Shown piece after piece: positions 1-10,907 of a DNA stretch of 17,818 nucleotides (positions within the stretch are counted from its first letter, which is position 1; each line of letters begins with the position of its first letter). The stretch covers positions 11,142 to 28,959 of the forward strand of contig JANWZH010000004.1 of NCBI GenBank assembly GCA_025054755.1, read 5' to 3'. The DNA is from Patescibacteria group bacterium (GTDB lineage: Bacteria > Patescibacteriota > Minisyncoccia > UBA6257 > 2-01-FULL-56-20). Below the pieces are notes generated by a model. The model was not told the origin of the DNA, did no database searches, and worked only from the letters and a program-made list of their open reading frames with translations. The translations under genes and the position numbers were made by a program.

Positions 1-1716
1 GGTGATAAATCTTGAATATAATAAATGTAAAACAGTATGTTCGGCTCCAATTATATATAAATCAACCGGCAACCAAAATTTAGCTTTAGATTTATTAAAA
101 ATTTCTTTTTGATTATGAGGATCAACATAGCGCAAATAATACCAAGAAGAATCTACAAAAGTATCTAATGTTTCAACTTCACGTAAAGCATCTTTCCCAC
201 AAACTGGACATTTAACTTTTATAAATTCATCAGATGAAGCAAGTGGTGGTTTGCCTTGTGGGCGATAATCTTTCAAATCTGGAAGTTTAACTGGCAAATC
301 TTTTTCAGGAACTGAATGAATTAAATAATTAATATTATTAAATTTTGTCCAATCAATACCATATTTTAATTTTTTAATTTCTTTTTTATTTTTTAATTCA
401 AAGCAATGTTTACAATAAATAATTGGGATTGGAACACCCCAATATCTCTGGCGAGAAACAGACCAATCTCTTAATTTATATTGCCAGGTTTTTTTACCTT
501 TAAATTTTTTAATAATTTTTTTTCGAGCCTCAACAGAATTTAAATTATTAAATTCAGCTGAATTAATTAATAACCCATCATGAATATAAGCTTTTTTATT
601 AATATTCCAATCGCCATTAAATGGTTTAATTACTTGAATAATTTTTAATTTATATTTTTTAGCAAATTCCCAATCACGTTCATCATGAGCTGGTACGCCC
701 ATTATCGCTCCAGTCCCATAATCCATTAAAATATAATCAGCAATAAAAATTGGAATTTTTTGATTTGTGGCAGGATTAATTGCAAAAACACCTTTTAATC
801 TAACTCCTGTTTTTTGACCAGCTCCTTCTTGACGCATTAAAGCAGTCTTATGTCTTGTTTGCTCAATATAATTTAAAACTTCTTTTTTATTAGAAATAAA
901 ATTAATTAATTTTTGAATTTGGTAATGTTCAGGAGCTAAAACCAAAAAAGTTGCTCCAAATAAAGTATCTGCTCTTGTTGTAAAAACTTTAATTGAATCT
1001 TTAATTTTGTCTATTTTAAATTCTAAAATTGCTCCTTCTGATCTACCAATCCAATCAAGTTGTCTCTTCTTAGTCCCTTCGGGCCAATCAACATTTTTTA
1101 AATCATTAATTAATCTTGAAGCATAATTAGTTATTTTTAAAAACCATTGCTCCATTTTTCTTTGTTCAATTTTAGAATTACATCTTTCACAATGACCACC
1201 AATAACTTGCTCATTAGCTAAAACAGTTTTACAACTTGAACACCAATTAACATCAGCTTCTTTCCTATAAGCTAAACCATTTTTATAAAGTTGAATAAAA
1301 AGCCATTGAGTCCATTTATAATATTGAGGATCAGAAGTATTAATTTCTCTAGACCAATCATAAGAAAAACCAAAACTTTGAATTTGTCTTTTAAAATTAG
1401 CTATATTAGATAATGCAACTTCTTTAGGAGATTTTCCAACTTTAATAGCATAATTTTCAGTTGGCAAACCAAAAGCATCCCATCCCATTGTATATAAAAC
1501 CTCGTAACCATTCATTCTATGAAAATGAGCTAAAATATCTTCAGCTGTATAACCCTTTGGATGTCCAGTATGCAAACCCTGAGCAGATGGGTAAGGAAAT
1601 GTCTCTAGTTGATAATATTTTGGTTTTGAAGAAAAATCTTTAGATTGAAAAACTTTATTTTTTAACCATTGATTTTGCCATTTTTTCTCAATTTTTAAAA
1701 AATCATATTTTTTCAT
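1..1716 (-). CDS. leuS: Leucyl-tRNA synthetase, 3' end missing (window edge)
   Basis: Class I aminoacyl-tRNA synthetase that charges tRNA-Leu in the cytoplasm. The frame is open from ATG 1716 to base 1, giving 572 codons of a protein usually 800-860 residues long, so the C-terminal third is outside the window. Visible are the HIGH-type signature PSAQGLHTGH (HTGH near residues 49-52), a Cys4 zinc module (CSSC...CERC, around residue 160), the CP1 editing-domain hallmark GVPAHDERDWEF near residue 340, a second CPVCG zinc motif followed by DTFVDSSWYYLRY, and HLLYSRF near residue 565. The KMSKS loop lies beyond the edge. ATG 1716 is chosen because it opens with the typical LeuRS N-terminus (MKKYDFLKIEKKWQ). 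No SD is present; a -10 hexamer sits 8 nt upstream. It is co-oriented with and downstream of the rRNA genes, but has its own promoter. Confidence 0.97.
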   Translation of the reverse strand, partial: MKKYDFLKIEKKWQNQWLKNKVFQSKDFSSKPKYYQLETFPYPSAQGLHTGHPKGYTAEDILAHFHRMNGYEVLYTMGWDAFGLPTENYAIKVGKSPKEVALSNIANFKRQIQSFGFSYDWSREINTSDPQYYKWTQWLFIQLYKNGLAYRKEADVNWCSSCKTVLANEQVIGGHCERCNSKIEQRKMEQWFLKITNYASRLINDLKNVDWPEGTKKRQLDWIGRSEGAILEFKIDKIKDSIKVFTTRADTLFGATFLVLAPEHYQIQKLINFISNKKEVLNYIEQTRHKTALMRQEGAGQKTGVRLKGVFAINPATNQKIPIFIADYILMDYGTGAIMGVPAHDERDWEFAKKYKLKIIQVIKPFNGDWNINKKAYIHDGLLINSAEFNNLNSVEARKKIIKKFKGKKTWQYKLRDWSVSRQRYWGVPIPIIYCKHCFELKNKKEIKKLKYGIDWTKFNNINYLIHSVPEKDLPVKLPDLKDYRPQGKPPLASSDEFIKVKCPVCGKDALREVETLDTFVDSSWYYLRYVDPHNQKEIFNKSKAKFWLPVDLYIIGAEHTVLHLLYSRFIT

Positions 1717-1724
1717 ATAGATAA

Positions 1725-1752
1725 ATTATATTTTAAAATCTAATAATTTCAA
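1725..1752 (-). promoter_or_regulatory. leuS promoter, leaderless geometry
   Basis: On the minus strand, TTGAAA (1747-1752) is followed by a 16-nt spacer and TATAAT (1725-1730). The leuS ATG begins 8 nt after the hexamer, so transcription would start at or next to the start codon, leaving no room for an SD. The match to sigma-70 consensus is read directly; leaderless use is inferred. Confidence 0.6.
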
Positions 1753-1768
1753 ATACTTCTAAAAATAA

Positions 1769-1913
1769 AAACCGCATTAATTTCCTGGCGAATCCTACTT
1801 TCCCAGCCGACGAATCGGCTAGTATCATCAGAGTTTAGCGCTTTCACTTCCGTGTTCGGAATGGGAACGGGTGGATCACGCTAAACTTAATCACCAGGAA
1901 ATTAATGCGGTTT
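1769..1913 (-). other. Perfect 20-bp stem enclosing 5S, followed by a U-tract
   Basis: Bases 1769-1788 and 1894-1913 are perfect reverse complements, so the 5S RNA is looped out on a 20-bp helix. On the minus strand the 3' arm runs into TTTTTATTTTT. The helix could therefore be both the pre-5S processing stem and the stem of an intrinsic terminator for the rRNA transcript. The pairing is seen; the role is inferred. Confidence 0.75.
1782..1900 (-). rRNA. rrf: 5S ribosomal RNA
   Basis: Large-subunit 5S rRNA. The minus strand shows the conserved core around the 5S signature ACCCGTTCCCATTCCGAACA, the GAAG turn, and the closing GGGAAAGTAGG segment. Helix I is formed by the TTCCTGG/CCAGGAA ends. 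The ends are estimates, because the terminal helix continues without interruption into the flanking stem. It lies downstream of 23S with only about 15 nt between the two flanking stems, so it is very probably co-transcribed with 23S. Confidence 0.93.
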
Positions 1914-1928
1914 TTAAACTTTTAAATA

Positions 1929-1940
1929 ACAAGTATTAGG

Positions 1941-1948
<8 letters not shown>
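1929..1948 (-). repeat. 3' arm of the 23S-enclosing stem
   Basis: Perfect reverse complement of 5039-5058. The helix extends 23S helix 1 and is the classic position for RNase III-type release of pre-23S. Only about 15 nt separate this arm from the 5S-enclosing stem. Confidence 0.8.
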
Positions 1949-5038
<3,090 letters not shown>

Positions 5039-5047
<9 letters not shown>

Positions 5048-5058
5048 CTAATACTTGT
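5039..5058 (-). repeat. 5' arm of the 23S-enclosing stem
   Basis: Perfect 20-nt reverse complement of 1929-1948. Just upstream in the transcript, a local hairpin with 10-bp arms at 5070-5079 and 5093-5102 sits in the leader. Confidence 0.8.
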
Positions 5059-5151
5059 CATCTAAAAAATTACAAACTATGCGAGACGTAAATAGTTTGT
5101 AAAATATTAATTTGTCAACCACCAAAATCCGCTCTATCATCTCAAACAAAA

Positions 5152-5211
5152 TCAGCCGCTTACTGCGGCTGACATTTTTAAAATGTATTTAAAAAAATTA
5201 ACGCCAGCCGC
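5152..5211 (-). promoter_or_regulatory. Competing hairpins in the 23S leader (possible attenuator)
   Basis: On the minus strand, TCAGCCGC (5165-5172) pairs with GCGGCTGA (5152-5159) across a 5-nt loop, and TTTTGTTT follows, like a weak intrinsic terminator. The same CAGCCGC can instead pair with a second GCGGCTG upstream in the transcript (5205-5211). The two pairings are mutually exclusive. The whole element lies between the putative 23S promoter and the 23S 5' end. It could terminate read-through from the tRNA-Val gene or attenuate rRNA; the sequence does not decide. Confidence 0.5.
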
Positions 5212-5252
5212 TTTTTCTTAACAGATTTACTAAAGTTACCATCGTGCTTTAT

Positions 5253-5280
5253 ATTATATTTCGTTTTATAAAAAAGTCAA
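5253..5280 (-). promoter_or_regulatory. Putative promoter of the 23S-5S unit
   Basis: TTGACT (5275-5280), a 16-nt spacer and a perfect TATAAT (5253-5258) on the minus strand, predicting a start near 5246, about 200 nt before mature 23S. It lies downstream of tRNA-Val, so 23S-5S need not depend on the tRNA promoter. A second TTGACA nearer 23S (5112-5117) lacks a convincing -10. Confidence 0.65.
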
Positions 5281-5324
5281 GAATAAAATTTATATTTAAA
5301 AATTAAGTTTTAAAAAAATATTTG

Positions 5325-5398
5325 TGCGCACGCCCCGACTCGAACGGGGGACCTTCCGCATGTCAAGCGGACGCTCTAACCAGCTGAGCTACGCGCGC
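5325..5398 (-). tRNA. tRNA-Val(GAC)
   Basis: A 74-nt cloverleaf. The acceptor arms GCGCGCG/CGTGCGC pair with one G-U; the D arm contains TAGCTCAGCTGGTTAGAGC; the anticodon stem TCCGC/GCGGA closes the loop TTGACAT with anticodon GAC (reads GUC/GUU, valine); the T arm contains GTTCGAGTC. The discriminator is A, and CCA is not encoded (CAAA follows), so a CCA-adding enzyme is needed. It lies upstream of 23S in the same direction, in place of the 16S-tRNA spacer seen in linked operons. Confidence 0.96.
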
Positions 5399-5430
5399 TT
5401 ACTTTATTTAAAAATTCAAAAACTAAAATT

Positions 5431-5460
5431 ATTATATAAAATAAAAATCTTAAATGTCAA
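5431..5460 (-). promoter_or_regulatory. Promoter of tRNA-Val(GAC)
   Basis: Perfect TTGACA (5455-5460), an 18-nt spacer and a perfect TATAAT (5431-5436) on the minus strand. The predicted start is near 5424, about 26 nt before the tRNA 5' end. Confidence 0.7.
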
Positions 5461-5462
5461 AA

Positions 5463-5678
5463 TTATTGAATTAATTTTCTTTTCTGCAAAATTAAAATTG
5501 CTTGCTGAATATTAAAATTTGTATTTTTTTCAGACAAATTAGGAATAGTTAAAGCTTTATCAAAATTTTTACTCAAAATATTTATTGTTTTTATTAATAA
5601 AAAAATAATTAAAGCAATTAATATTAAAACTATTAAAAACAAAAATATTTCGTAATGTTTTTTAAATAAATTATTCAT
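5463..5678 (-). CDS. Small single-pass membrane protein, pilus-linked
   Basis: 71 residues of unrecognised family. A short basic N-terminus (MNNLFKKHYE) is followed by one very hydrophobic segment at about residues 10-30, then a polar tail of about 40 residues ending in QQAILILQKRKLIQ. The predicted topology is N-in with a single anchor. It lies 15 nt downstream of a PilO-like gene on the same strand and has no SD, so it is probably co-transcribed with that gene. The pair mirrors the pilO plus small-membrane-protein pair at 9330-10251. A role in the pilus platform is inferred from position only. Confidence 0.65.
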   Translation of the reverse strand: MNNLFKKHYEIFLFLIVLILIALIIFLLIKTINILSKNFDKALTIPNLSEKNTNFNIQQAILILQKRKLIQ

Positions 5679-5693
5679 ATTTATATTTAATTT

Positions 5694-6233
5694 CTAAAAA
5701 TCTCTAAAAAAAACTTTACCAATTGCTGAAAATTGATAATTACCACCTCCAACATCTAAAATATTAAAATTATCTATAGTTAAAATAAATTTTGGAGATA
5801 TTGCTTCTATATTGTACAAAAATTTCTCTATATTAGGAAGAGCACCATTAATATCAATAATAAAACTTTCATATCCAGGGTTATTACTAGTAGGTTCTTT
5901 ACTTTCTCCTTTAAAACTAAAATTTACCCTAACTTGAGTTGCTCTAGCCACATCATCAATCCAAGACGGCAAATCAATTAATTCATCTTTTTTAGGGAGC
6001 AATAAATATAATTTAGATTGATATAAATCAGCTTGTAAAGATGTTTCTTTAATTTTTGCTAAATTAGATAAAGAATTAGTAAAAAAAATATTGTTTTTTC
6101 TAAAATTTTCAATTTCTGTTGTTTTTTTACTAATAACTTCTTCAAAATAGTTAATAATAAAAAAAGTTAAAGAAAAAACAAAAATAATAATAATAATATT
6201 AATAATTAAACTTTTTTTAAAATTATTATTCAT
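5694..6233 (-). CDS. PilO-like pilus assembly protein (second copy)
   Basis: 179 residues with PilO architecture: a membrane anchor at about residues 9-29, a charged coiled-coil stretch to about residue 75, then a periplasmic-type ferredoxin-like domain. The latter contains the family-like pattern FIIDINGALPNIEKFLYNIE (residues about 123-142) and ends in FSAIGKVFF. PilO pairs with PilN and links the inner-membrane PilM/N/O platform to the rest of the type IV pilus. This copy is separated from the pilM-pilN-pilO operon by dprA-topA on the opposite strand. Sequence similarity to the copy at 9658-10251 is low and mainly architectural. ATG 6233 has no SD; a TATAAT lies 7 nt upstream. It could instead be a GspM/PilO-superfamily relative with a specialised role. 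Confidence 0.72.
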   Translation of the reverse strand: MNNNFKKSLIINIIIIIFVFSLTFFIINYFEEVISKKTTEIENFRKNNIFFTNSLSNLAKIKETSLQADLYQSKLYLLLPKKDELIDLPSWIDDVARATQVRVNFSFKGESKEPTSNNPGYESFIIDINGALPNIEKFLYNIEAISPKFILTIDNFNILDVGGGNYQFSAIGKVFFRDF

Positions 6234-6240
6234 TTTATTT

Positions 6241-6268
6241 ATTATAACATAAAATATTTCTTTGTCAT
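6241..6268 (-). promoter_or_regulatory. Promoter of the second PilO-like gene
   Basis: ATGACA (6263-6268), a 16-nt spacer and TATAAT (6241-6246) preceded by TGT, an extended -10. The ATG follows 7 nt after the hexamer, giving leaderless geometry. It is divergent from the dprA promoter. Confidence 0.62.
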
Positions 6269-6276
6269 TAATTTGA

Positions 6277-6285
6277 TGTTAATAT
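6277..6285 (+). promoter_or_regulatory. dprA extended -10 element
   Basis: TGT followed by TAATAT (6280-6285), then 6 nt to the dprA ATG at 6292. There is no good -35 at normal spacing and no SD. The geometry fits a leaderless start driven by an extended -10. Confidence 0.45.
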
Positions 6286-6291
6286 AAAAAT

Positions 6292-7320
6292 ATGATATCC
6301 GAAAAAGAAAAAATAAGCTATAACTTATTAAATATTTTATTTGAAAGTAATTATCAAAAATTAAATCAATTATATCAAAAATACAATTCGTGGGAAAAAG
6401 CTTTAAATTATGTTGATAAAAAAAATTATAATCCACAAAAAGAATATCAAAAATTAAAAATAAAAAATATAAAATTAATTTTAAAACAAAATAAAGAATA
6501 TCCTAAATTATTAAAAGAAATCCCTCTTGCTCCTTTTGGCATATATATTTTAGGAAATTTAGATGTTATAAATAATAATCAATGTATTGCTATCGTGGGC
6601 ACAAGAAAAGCTAGTCAAGAAGGTAAAATTATTACTAAAAAATTTGCTAATATGTTATCTAATTTTTTTAATATTGTTAGCGGACTAGCATTAGGAATTG
6701 ATAGTATCGCTCATTTAACTACTTTAGAAAATAAAAAAAATACTATAGCTGTTTTAGGTAGTGGTTTATTAGAAATTTATCCAAAAACAAATAAAAATTT
6801 AGCTCAAAAAATACTAAATAATAATGGTGCGATTATCTCAGAATATAATATTTATACCAAACCACTTCCTTATAGATTTTTAGAAAGAAATAGAATTATT
6901 AGTGGACTTTCTTTAGGAGTAATAGTTATTGAAGCTCCAGAAGGATCTGGAGCATTAAATACAGCTCGTTTTGCAATAGAACAAAATCGCGAATTGTGGG
7001 TTGTTCCAGGATCAGTTTACAATCCAAATTTTTATGGTTCAAATAAACTAATTCAATATGGAGCATATTTAGTAATTAAACCAGAAGACATTTTAAAAAA
7101 TTTAAATATCGACGTTAATCAATATTATAAAAACACACCCAACTTAAATGATGATGAAAAATTAATTTATGATACAATAAAACAATATGGTCAACCAATT
7201 GATATTGACAAATTAATTGAAATAACTAATCTTAAAACTCAAAGAGTTATTCAAGTTATTTCATTATTAATAATTAAGAATATCATTAAAGAAACAGAAA
7301 ATGGTTACATTATAATTTAA
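6292..7320 (+). CDS. dprA: DNA-processing protein DprA
   Basis: Loads RecA onto incoming single-stranded DNA and protects it during natural transformation (family knowledge). At 342 residues it is full length. The N-terminal helical part is about residues 1-70. The Rossmann-like core follows, with IVGTRKAS (101-108), SGLALGIDSIAH (130-141), VLGSGL (154-159), RNRIISGLS (199-207) and GSGALNTARFA (218-228), and VPGS at 238-241. A C-terminal winged-helix domain occupies about residues 285-342. The stop is 4 nt before topA, the classic dprA-topA neighbourhood. The adjoining type IV pilus genes are a plausible DNA-uptake machine. No SD is present; the start is fixed by the conserved length and by the extended -10 upstream. 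Confidence 0.95.
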   Translation: MISEKEKISYNLLNILFESNYQKLNQLYQKYNSWEKALNYVDKKNYNPQKEYQKLKIKNIKLILKQNKEYPKLLKEIPLAPFGIYILGNLDVINNNQCIAIVGTRKASQEGKIITKKFANMLSNFFNIVSGLALGIDSIAHLTTLENKKNTIAVLGSGLLEIYPKTNKNLAQKILNNNGAIISEYNIYTKPLPYRFLERNRIISGLSLGVIVIEAPEGSGALNTARFAIEQNRELWVVPGSVYNPNFYGSNKLIQYGAYLVIKPEDILKNLNIDVNQYYKNTPNLNDDEKLIYDTIKQYGQPIDIDKLIEITNLKTQRVIQVISLLIIKNIIKETENGYIII

Positions 7321-7324
7321 TAAA

Positions 7325-9322
7325 ATGAAGTTAATTATAGTTGAATCCCCAACTAAAGCAAAAACAATATCTAGTTTTTTAAACAAAGATTATGAAATAC
7401 AATCATCTTATGGTCATATTAGAGATTTGCCAAAAAGTAAATTAGGTATTGATATTGAAAATAATTTTGAGCCTCAATATATTATTCCTCAAAAAGCAAA
7501 AAAAACAGTTAATTTTTTAAAAAAACTAGCAGACAAAAGTGAAGAAATTATTTTAGCTACAGACGAAGATCGCGAAGGAGAAGCGATTGCTTGGCATCTT
7601 AGCAAAGCCTTAAACCTAGATGATTCTAAAACAAAAAGAATTGTTTTTCATGAAATAACAAAATCAGCTATTGAAACAGCATTACAAAATCCAAGAAAAA
7701 TTGATTTAAATTTAGTTAATGCCCAACAAGCTAGAAGAATTTTAGATCGTTTGGTTGGTTATAAATTATCACCATTTTTATGGAAAAAAATTACTAAAGG
7801 ACTATCAGCCGGAAGAGTTCAATCAGTAGCTTTAAGATTAATTGTTGAAAGAGAAGAAGAAATTAAAAATTTTAAACCAGAAGAATACTGGACAATTCAA
7901 GCTATATTTGAAGCAAACCAAAAAAAATTTGAAGCCGAATTAATTAAAAAAAACAATATTATTTTAAATAAATTAGATATTAAAAATGAAAATGAAGCTT
8001 TAGAAATTAAAAAAGATTTAGAAAAATCAAGTTTTAAAATTTTAAATATTGAAACTAAAAAAATTAATAAAAACCCTCTTCCTCCCTTTATTACAAGCAC
8101 CTTACAACAAGTTGCATCAACTCGTTTAAAGTTTTCAGCTAAAAAAACAATGTTTTTGGCTCAAGAATTATATGAACGAGGTTTAATTACTTATATGCGA
8201 ACTGATTCAACTAATATTTCAGAAGAAGCTCTAACCAAAACTTTTGAATGGATAAAAAATAATTTGCCAAAAGAATATCTATTATCAAAACCAAATAAAT
8301 TTAAAACTAAATCTAAATTAGCTCAAGAAGCTCATGAGGCAATTCGACCAACAAATCCAAATATATTAAGTAAAAACATTAATTTGGGAAAAGATCATCA
8401 AAAATTATATGATTTAATTTGGAGTAGATTTATTGCCTCTCAACTTCCTCCAGCTATATTTTTAAATACAAAAATTGAAATTCTAGGAGAAAATAAAGAA
8501 AATAATTATACCCTATTATCTATCGGTTCAATTATTGAATTTGATGGATTTTTAAAAATTTGGCAAACAAAAACCGATGAAAAAATATTACCTAAGATTT
8601 CAAAAAATGATTCGATTAATCTTTTGAATATTAAAACAATTCAGCACTTTACTGAACCGCCACCAAGATATACTGAAGCCTCTTTAATTAAAATTTTAGA
8701 AAAATATGGCATTGGTCGACCATCAACTTATGCACCAATTATTTCTATTATTCAAGAAAGAAATTATGTTAACAAAGAAAATAATAAATTTTATCCAACC
8801 GAAATTGGAATATTGGTTAATAAAGTTTTGACCGAAAATTTTCCTCAAATTGTTGATATTAATTTTACTGCTCAAATAGAAGAAAAGCTTGATTTAATAG
8901 CTGAAAATAAAATTAATTGGAAAAAAACAATTCAAGAATTTTATGAACCCTTTGAAAAAAATTTAAAAGAAAAATATGAAAGTGTTAAAAAAGAAAGTTT
9001 AATCGCTGAAAAAACAAATGAAATTTGTGAAAAATGCGGTAAACCAATGATTATTAAATTTGGTAAATTTGGAAAATTTTTAGCTTGCTCTGGGTTTCCA
9101 GAATGTAAAAATACTAAAAAAATAGAAAATGCTATTAAAACAAATATTCAATGTCCAGAATGCTTAAAAGATGAAAAACGATCTCAAAATCCAGGATTTT
9201 TAGTTCAAAGAAAAATAAAAAAAGGAAAAGTTAAAGGAAAAATATTTTGGGGATGTTCAAATTATCCTGGATGCAATTATGTTAATTGGCAAAATCCAGA
9301 AAAATTAAATAATGAAGAATGA
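7325..9322 (+). CDS. topA: DNA topoisomerase I (type IA)
   Basis: Relaxes negative supercoils by transient single-strand cleavage. It has 665 residues. The Toprim domain carries IVESPTKAKT (Glu7) and the metal-binding ATDEDREGEA (Asp80, Asp82). GLSAGRVQSVALRL lies at 159-172. The catalytic tyrosine is Tyr290 in LITYMRTDST. The gate-domain motif EAHEAIRPT and the IGRPSTYAPII segment are also present. Two C-terminal zinc ribbons follow (CEKC...CSGFPEC and CPEC...CSNYPGC), so the tail is shorter than in E. coli TopA but intact. It starts 4 nt after dprA; the TATAAT at 7311-7316, within the dprA end, lies 8 nt before the ATG, so an internal promoter is possible. It ends in TGA, 7 nt from a convergent gene, with no terminator hairpin visible. 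Confidence 0.98.
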   Translation: MKLIIVESPTKAKTISSFLNKDYEIQSSYGHIRDLPKSKLGIDIENNFEPQYIIPQKAKKTVNFLKKLADKSEEIILATDEDREGEAIAWHLSKALNLDDSKTKRIVFHEITKSAIETALQNPRKIDLNLVNAQQARRILDRLVGYKLSPFLWKKITKGLSAGRVQSVALRLIVEREEEIKNFKPEEYWTIQAIFEANQKKFEAELIKKNNIILNKLDIKNENEALEIKKDLEKSSFKILNIETKKINKNPLPPFITSTLQQVASTRLKFSAKKTMFLAQELYERGLITYMRTDSTNISEEALTKTFEWIKNNLPKEYLLSKPNKFKTKSKLAQEAHEAIRPTNPNILSKNINLGKDHQKLYDLIWSRFIASQLPPAIFLNTKIEILGENKENNYTLLSIGSIIEFDGFLKIWQTKTDEKILPKISKNDSINLLNIKTIQHFTEPPPRYTEASLIKILEKYGIGRPSTYAPIISIIQERNYVNKENNKFYPTEIGILVNKVLTENFPQIVDINFTAQIEEKLDLIAENKINWKKTIQEFYEPFEKNLKEKYESVKKESLIAEKTNEICEKCGKPMIIKFGKFGKFLACSGFPECKNTKKIENAIKTNIQCPECLKDEKRSQNPGFLVQRKIKKGKVKGKIFWGCSNYPGCNYVNWQNPEKLNNEE

Positions 9323-9329
9323 AATTATT

Positions 9330-9626
9330 TTAAAAGAATGGATTTTCTTTTCCTTTAATAAAATTTTTAGGAATATCAATATAATTTTTAAAAGATTGAG
9401 TCATTTGTATAACTCTATTAAGATCAATACGAGATTTAACCTCCAAAACACTATTTAATTCATTATTTGTATTATCAATTGGAAGTGTTGATTCATAAAT
9501 TTCTGGCTTTTTAAAAAAAACATAATATAAACCAATTAAAATTCCCAAAATTAAAACAATCCAAATAACAATATATAAAAGATTAGATAATCCTTTTTCT
9601 TTATTTTCTTCAATTACAATTGCCAT
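9330..9626 (-). CDS. Small single-pass membrane protein of the pilus operon
   Basis: 98 residues of unrecognised family. A charged 14-residue N-terminus precedes one transmembrane segment at about residues 16-40, then a polar tail ending GKENPFF. A terminal G(K/R)xxPF motif is common in PilP/GspC-type and other pilus-platform proteins, but the resemblance is too short to name it. It is the last gene of the pilM-N-O block, 31 nt after pilO. TGT plus TAAAAT (9633-9638) sits 6 nt before the ATG, so it may also have its own leaderless promoter. The 71-residue protein at 5463-5678 holds the equivalent position behind the other PilO-like gene. Confidence 0.7.
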   Translation of the reverse strand: MAIVIEENKEKGLSNLLYIVIWIVLILGILIGLYYVFFKKPEIYESTLPIDNTNNELNSVLEVKSRIDLNRVIQMTQSFKNYIDIPKNFIKGKENPFF

Positions 9627-9657
9627 ATTTTTATTTTAACATATTAATTATTTTTTT

Positions 9658-10251
9658 TCATTGACTTTGATAATAAAATCCTATACTTAAATCATATATT
9701 AAACTTTTTTGTTGATTTTTCATATTTTGATCTGAAACAGAAATCTGACTTAAATTAATAGTTTTAATATTTGATAAACGAATATTTGTTTCTAATTGTT
9801 CTAAAAAGTTTTTAAAATTAATATAATCACCAGAAATTTTAATATTTACGTCAAATGTTCCAATAGGTTTGATAGATGAATCAGACGAAGTTTGATTGGC
9901 GCTTAAAATAAGAGATCTGCCAACATTAGCTGATAAAAACTTTAAATTATTGTTTTTCAATAAACCAGAAATTTGAATTAGGGCTTCAGCAACTGATGGG
10001 CTTGGAGGTAACATTAAAGAAAAAATTTCTTGACTTTGAATTTGATTCAAATAATCTTGGTTTATTTTTTGGAACTGATCAATTAAAGCTTTTTGATTAT
10101 TTATAAAATCAGTTTTTTTCAAAACTTCTAATCTTAAAGATTGGGTTTCATTGTATACTGGCTTAACAAAATAAATAAAAATTAATAATGCTAAAAACAA
10201 AAATAATAATGATAAACCAGCACTTAAAATCCTTTTACTTGATTGATTCAT
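9658..10251 (-). CDS. pilO: Type IV pilus assembly protein PilO
   Basis: 197 residues: a short cytoplasmic N-terminus (MNQSSKR), a membrane segment at about residues 9-30, a coiled-coil stretch to about residue 75, then a ferredoxin-like domain. The PilO pattern is FDVNIKISGDYINFKNFLEQ, close to the usual GxYxxFxxFLxxLE. It is predicted to heterodimerise with PilN at the inner membrane. Its ATG overlaps the pilN stop as TAATG, implying translational coupling, and no SD is visible. The call rests on architecture, the short pattern, and gene order pilM-pilN-pilO. Confidence 0.83.
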   Translation of the reverse strand: MNQSSKRILSAGLSLLFLFLALLIFIYFVKPVYNETQSLRLEVLKKTDFINNQKALIDQFQKINQDYLNQIQSQEIFSLMLPPSPSVAEALIQISGLLKNNNLKFLSANVGRSLILSANQTSSDSSIKPIGTFDVNIKISGDYINFKNFLEQLETNIRLSNIKTINLSQISVSDQNMKNQQKSLIYDLSIGFYYQSQ

Positions 10252-10820
10252 TATCGATTGTAGTTAAAAAACGACTCTTTTAAATATATAGTAGCATCAA
10301 ATTGCCAAACTTCTATTTGATTTTGCCCAGCAGAATTTGAATTTAAATTATTTAAAACAATATTATTAACATCTGGAGATTGTTGAAAAACTAAAATTTG
10401 ATTCAAGGCTGATTCTCGAGACAAAGAAAATCCTCCTAAATTAATCTGATTTCCAGCTTTATTAAAATTAAATTTATTAAATATAACATCAGGCAAAGTA
10501 TTTTTTTCTAACCAACTAAAAATTTGACTAATATTTTTTTTGTTTTTTAATAAATCAAAAATGTTTGCTATTTGTGAATAAAAAATCATTAATTTATTTT
10601 GATCATTTTCCGAAATAGATTGTAAAATTTGTTGTTTTTGTTTGTCTAGCTCATTTATTTTTGAATTAAGATATGGTTTATATCCAAAATTTAAACCAAG
10701 ATAAAAAGAAATTGTTATTATTAAAACAAAAACACTAAACATAAAAATTTTCCAAGACCATCCTGGAGTTCCAAACTTTTCTTTACTTAATTCATCAATA
10801 ATTTTTTCTGGCAATGGCAT
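10251..10820 (-). CDS. pilN: Type IV pilus assembly protein PilN
   Basis: 189 residues: a cytoplasmic N-terminus of about 25 residues, a membrane segment at about residues 26-48, a coiled coil rich in K/Q/E, and a periplasmic-type alpha/beta domain with NQINLGGFSLSRESALNQIL. In the family the N-terminal peptide (usually containing INLLP) docks into PilM. Here the N-terminus reads MPLPEKIIDEL, so that peptide is not canonical. It follows pilM by 87 nt and overlaps pilO by 1 nt. TAGAAT (10827-10832) lies 6 nt before the ATG, and a stronger extended -10 lies further upstream. Confidence 0.78.
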   Translation of the reverse strand: MPLPEKIIDELSKEKFGTPGWSWKIFMFSVFVLIITISFYLGLNFGYKPYLNSKINELDKQKQQILQSISENDQNKLMIFYSQIANIFDLLKNKKNISQIFSWLEKNTLPDVIFNKFNFNKAGNQINLGGFSLSRESALNQILVFQQSPDVNNIVLNNLNSNSAGQNQIEVWQFDATIYLKESFFNYNR

Positions 10821-10878
10821 ATTTTTATTCTAATTTTATTTTACTATTTTTAAAAAATAAAACAATATGATTTATATT

Positions 10879-10888
10879 ATTATAACAT
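10879..10888 (-). promoter_or_regulatory. Extended -10 between pilM and pilN
   Basis: Minus-strand TATGTTATAAT-type element: TATAAT at 10879-10884, preceded by TGT. The same string precedes the second PilO-like gene (6241-6249). The predicted start near 10872 would give pilN a leader of about 52 nt. The -35 region is poor (TTTCAA). Confidence 0.45.
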
Positions 10889-10907
10889 AATAAATTTTAT
10901 TTGAAAA

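Noticed and set aside
5059..5324. 16S rRNA 3' end or 16S-23S spacer upstream of 23S
   Set aside because: No 16S signature such as the anti-SD tail or GTAACAAGGTA is present; the stretch holds only a leader and a promoter, then tRNA-Val.
7897..8100. Antisense frames within topA, rplL and the tRNA-binding gene
   Set aside because: They are low-complexity shadows of well-supported genes, without SD or promoter spacing.
7325..9322. Alternative genetic code (UGA as glycine)
   Set aside because: topA and the 73-residue gene end in TGA, and no conserved gene has an internal TGA.
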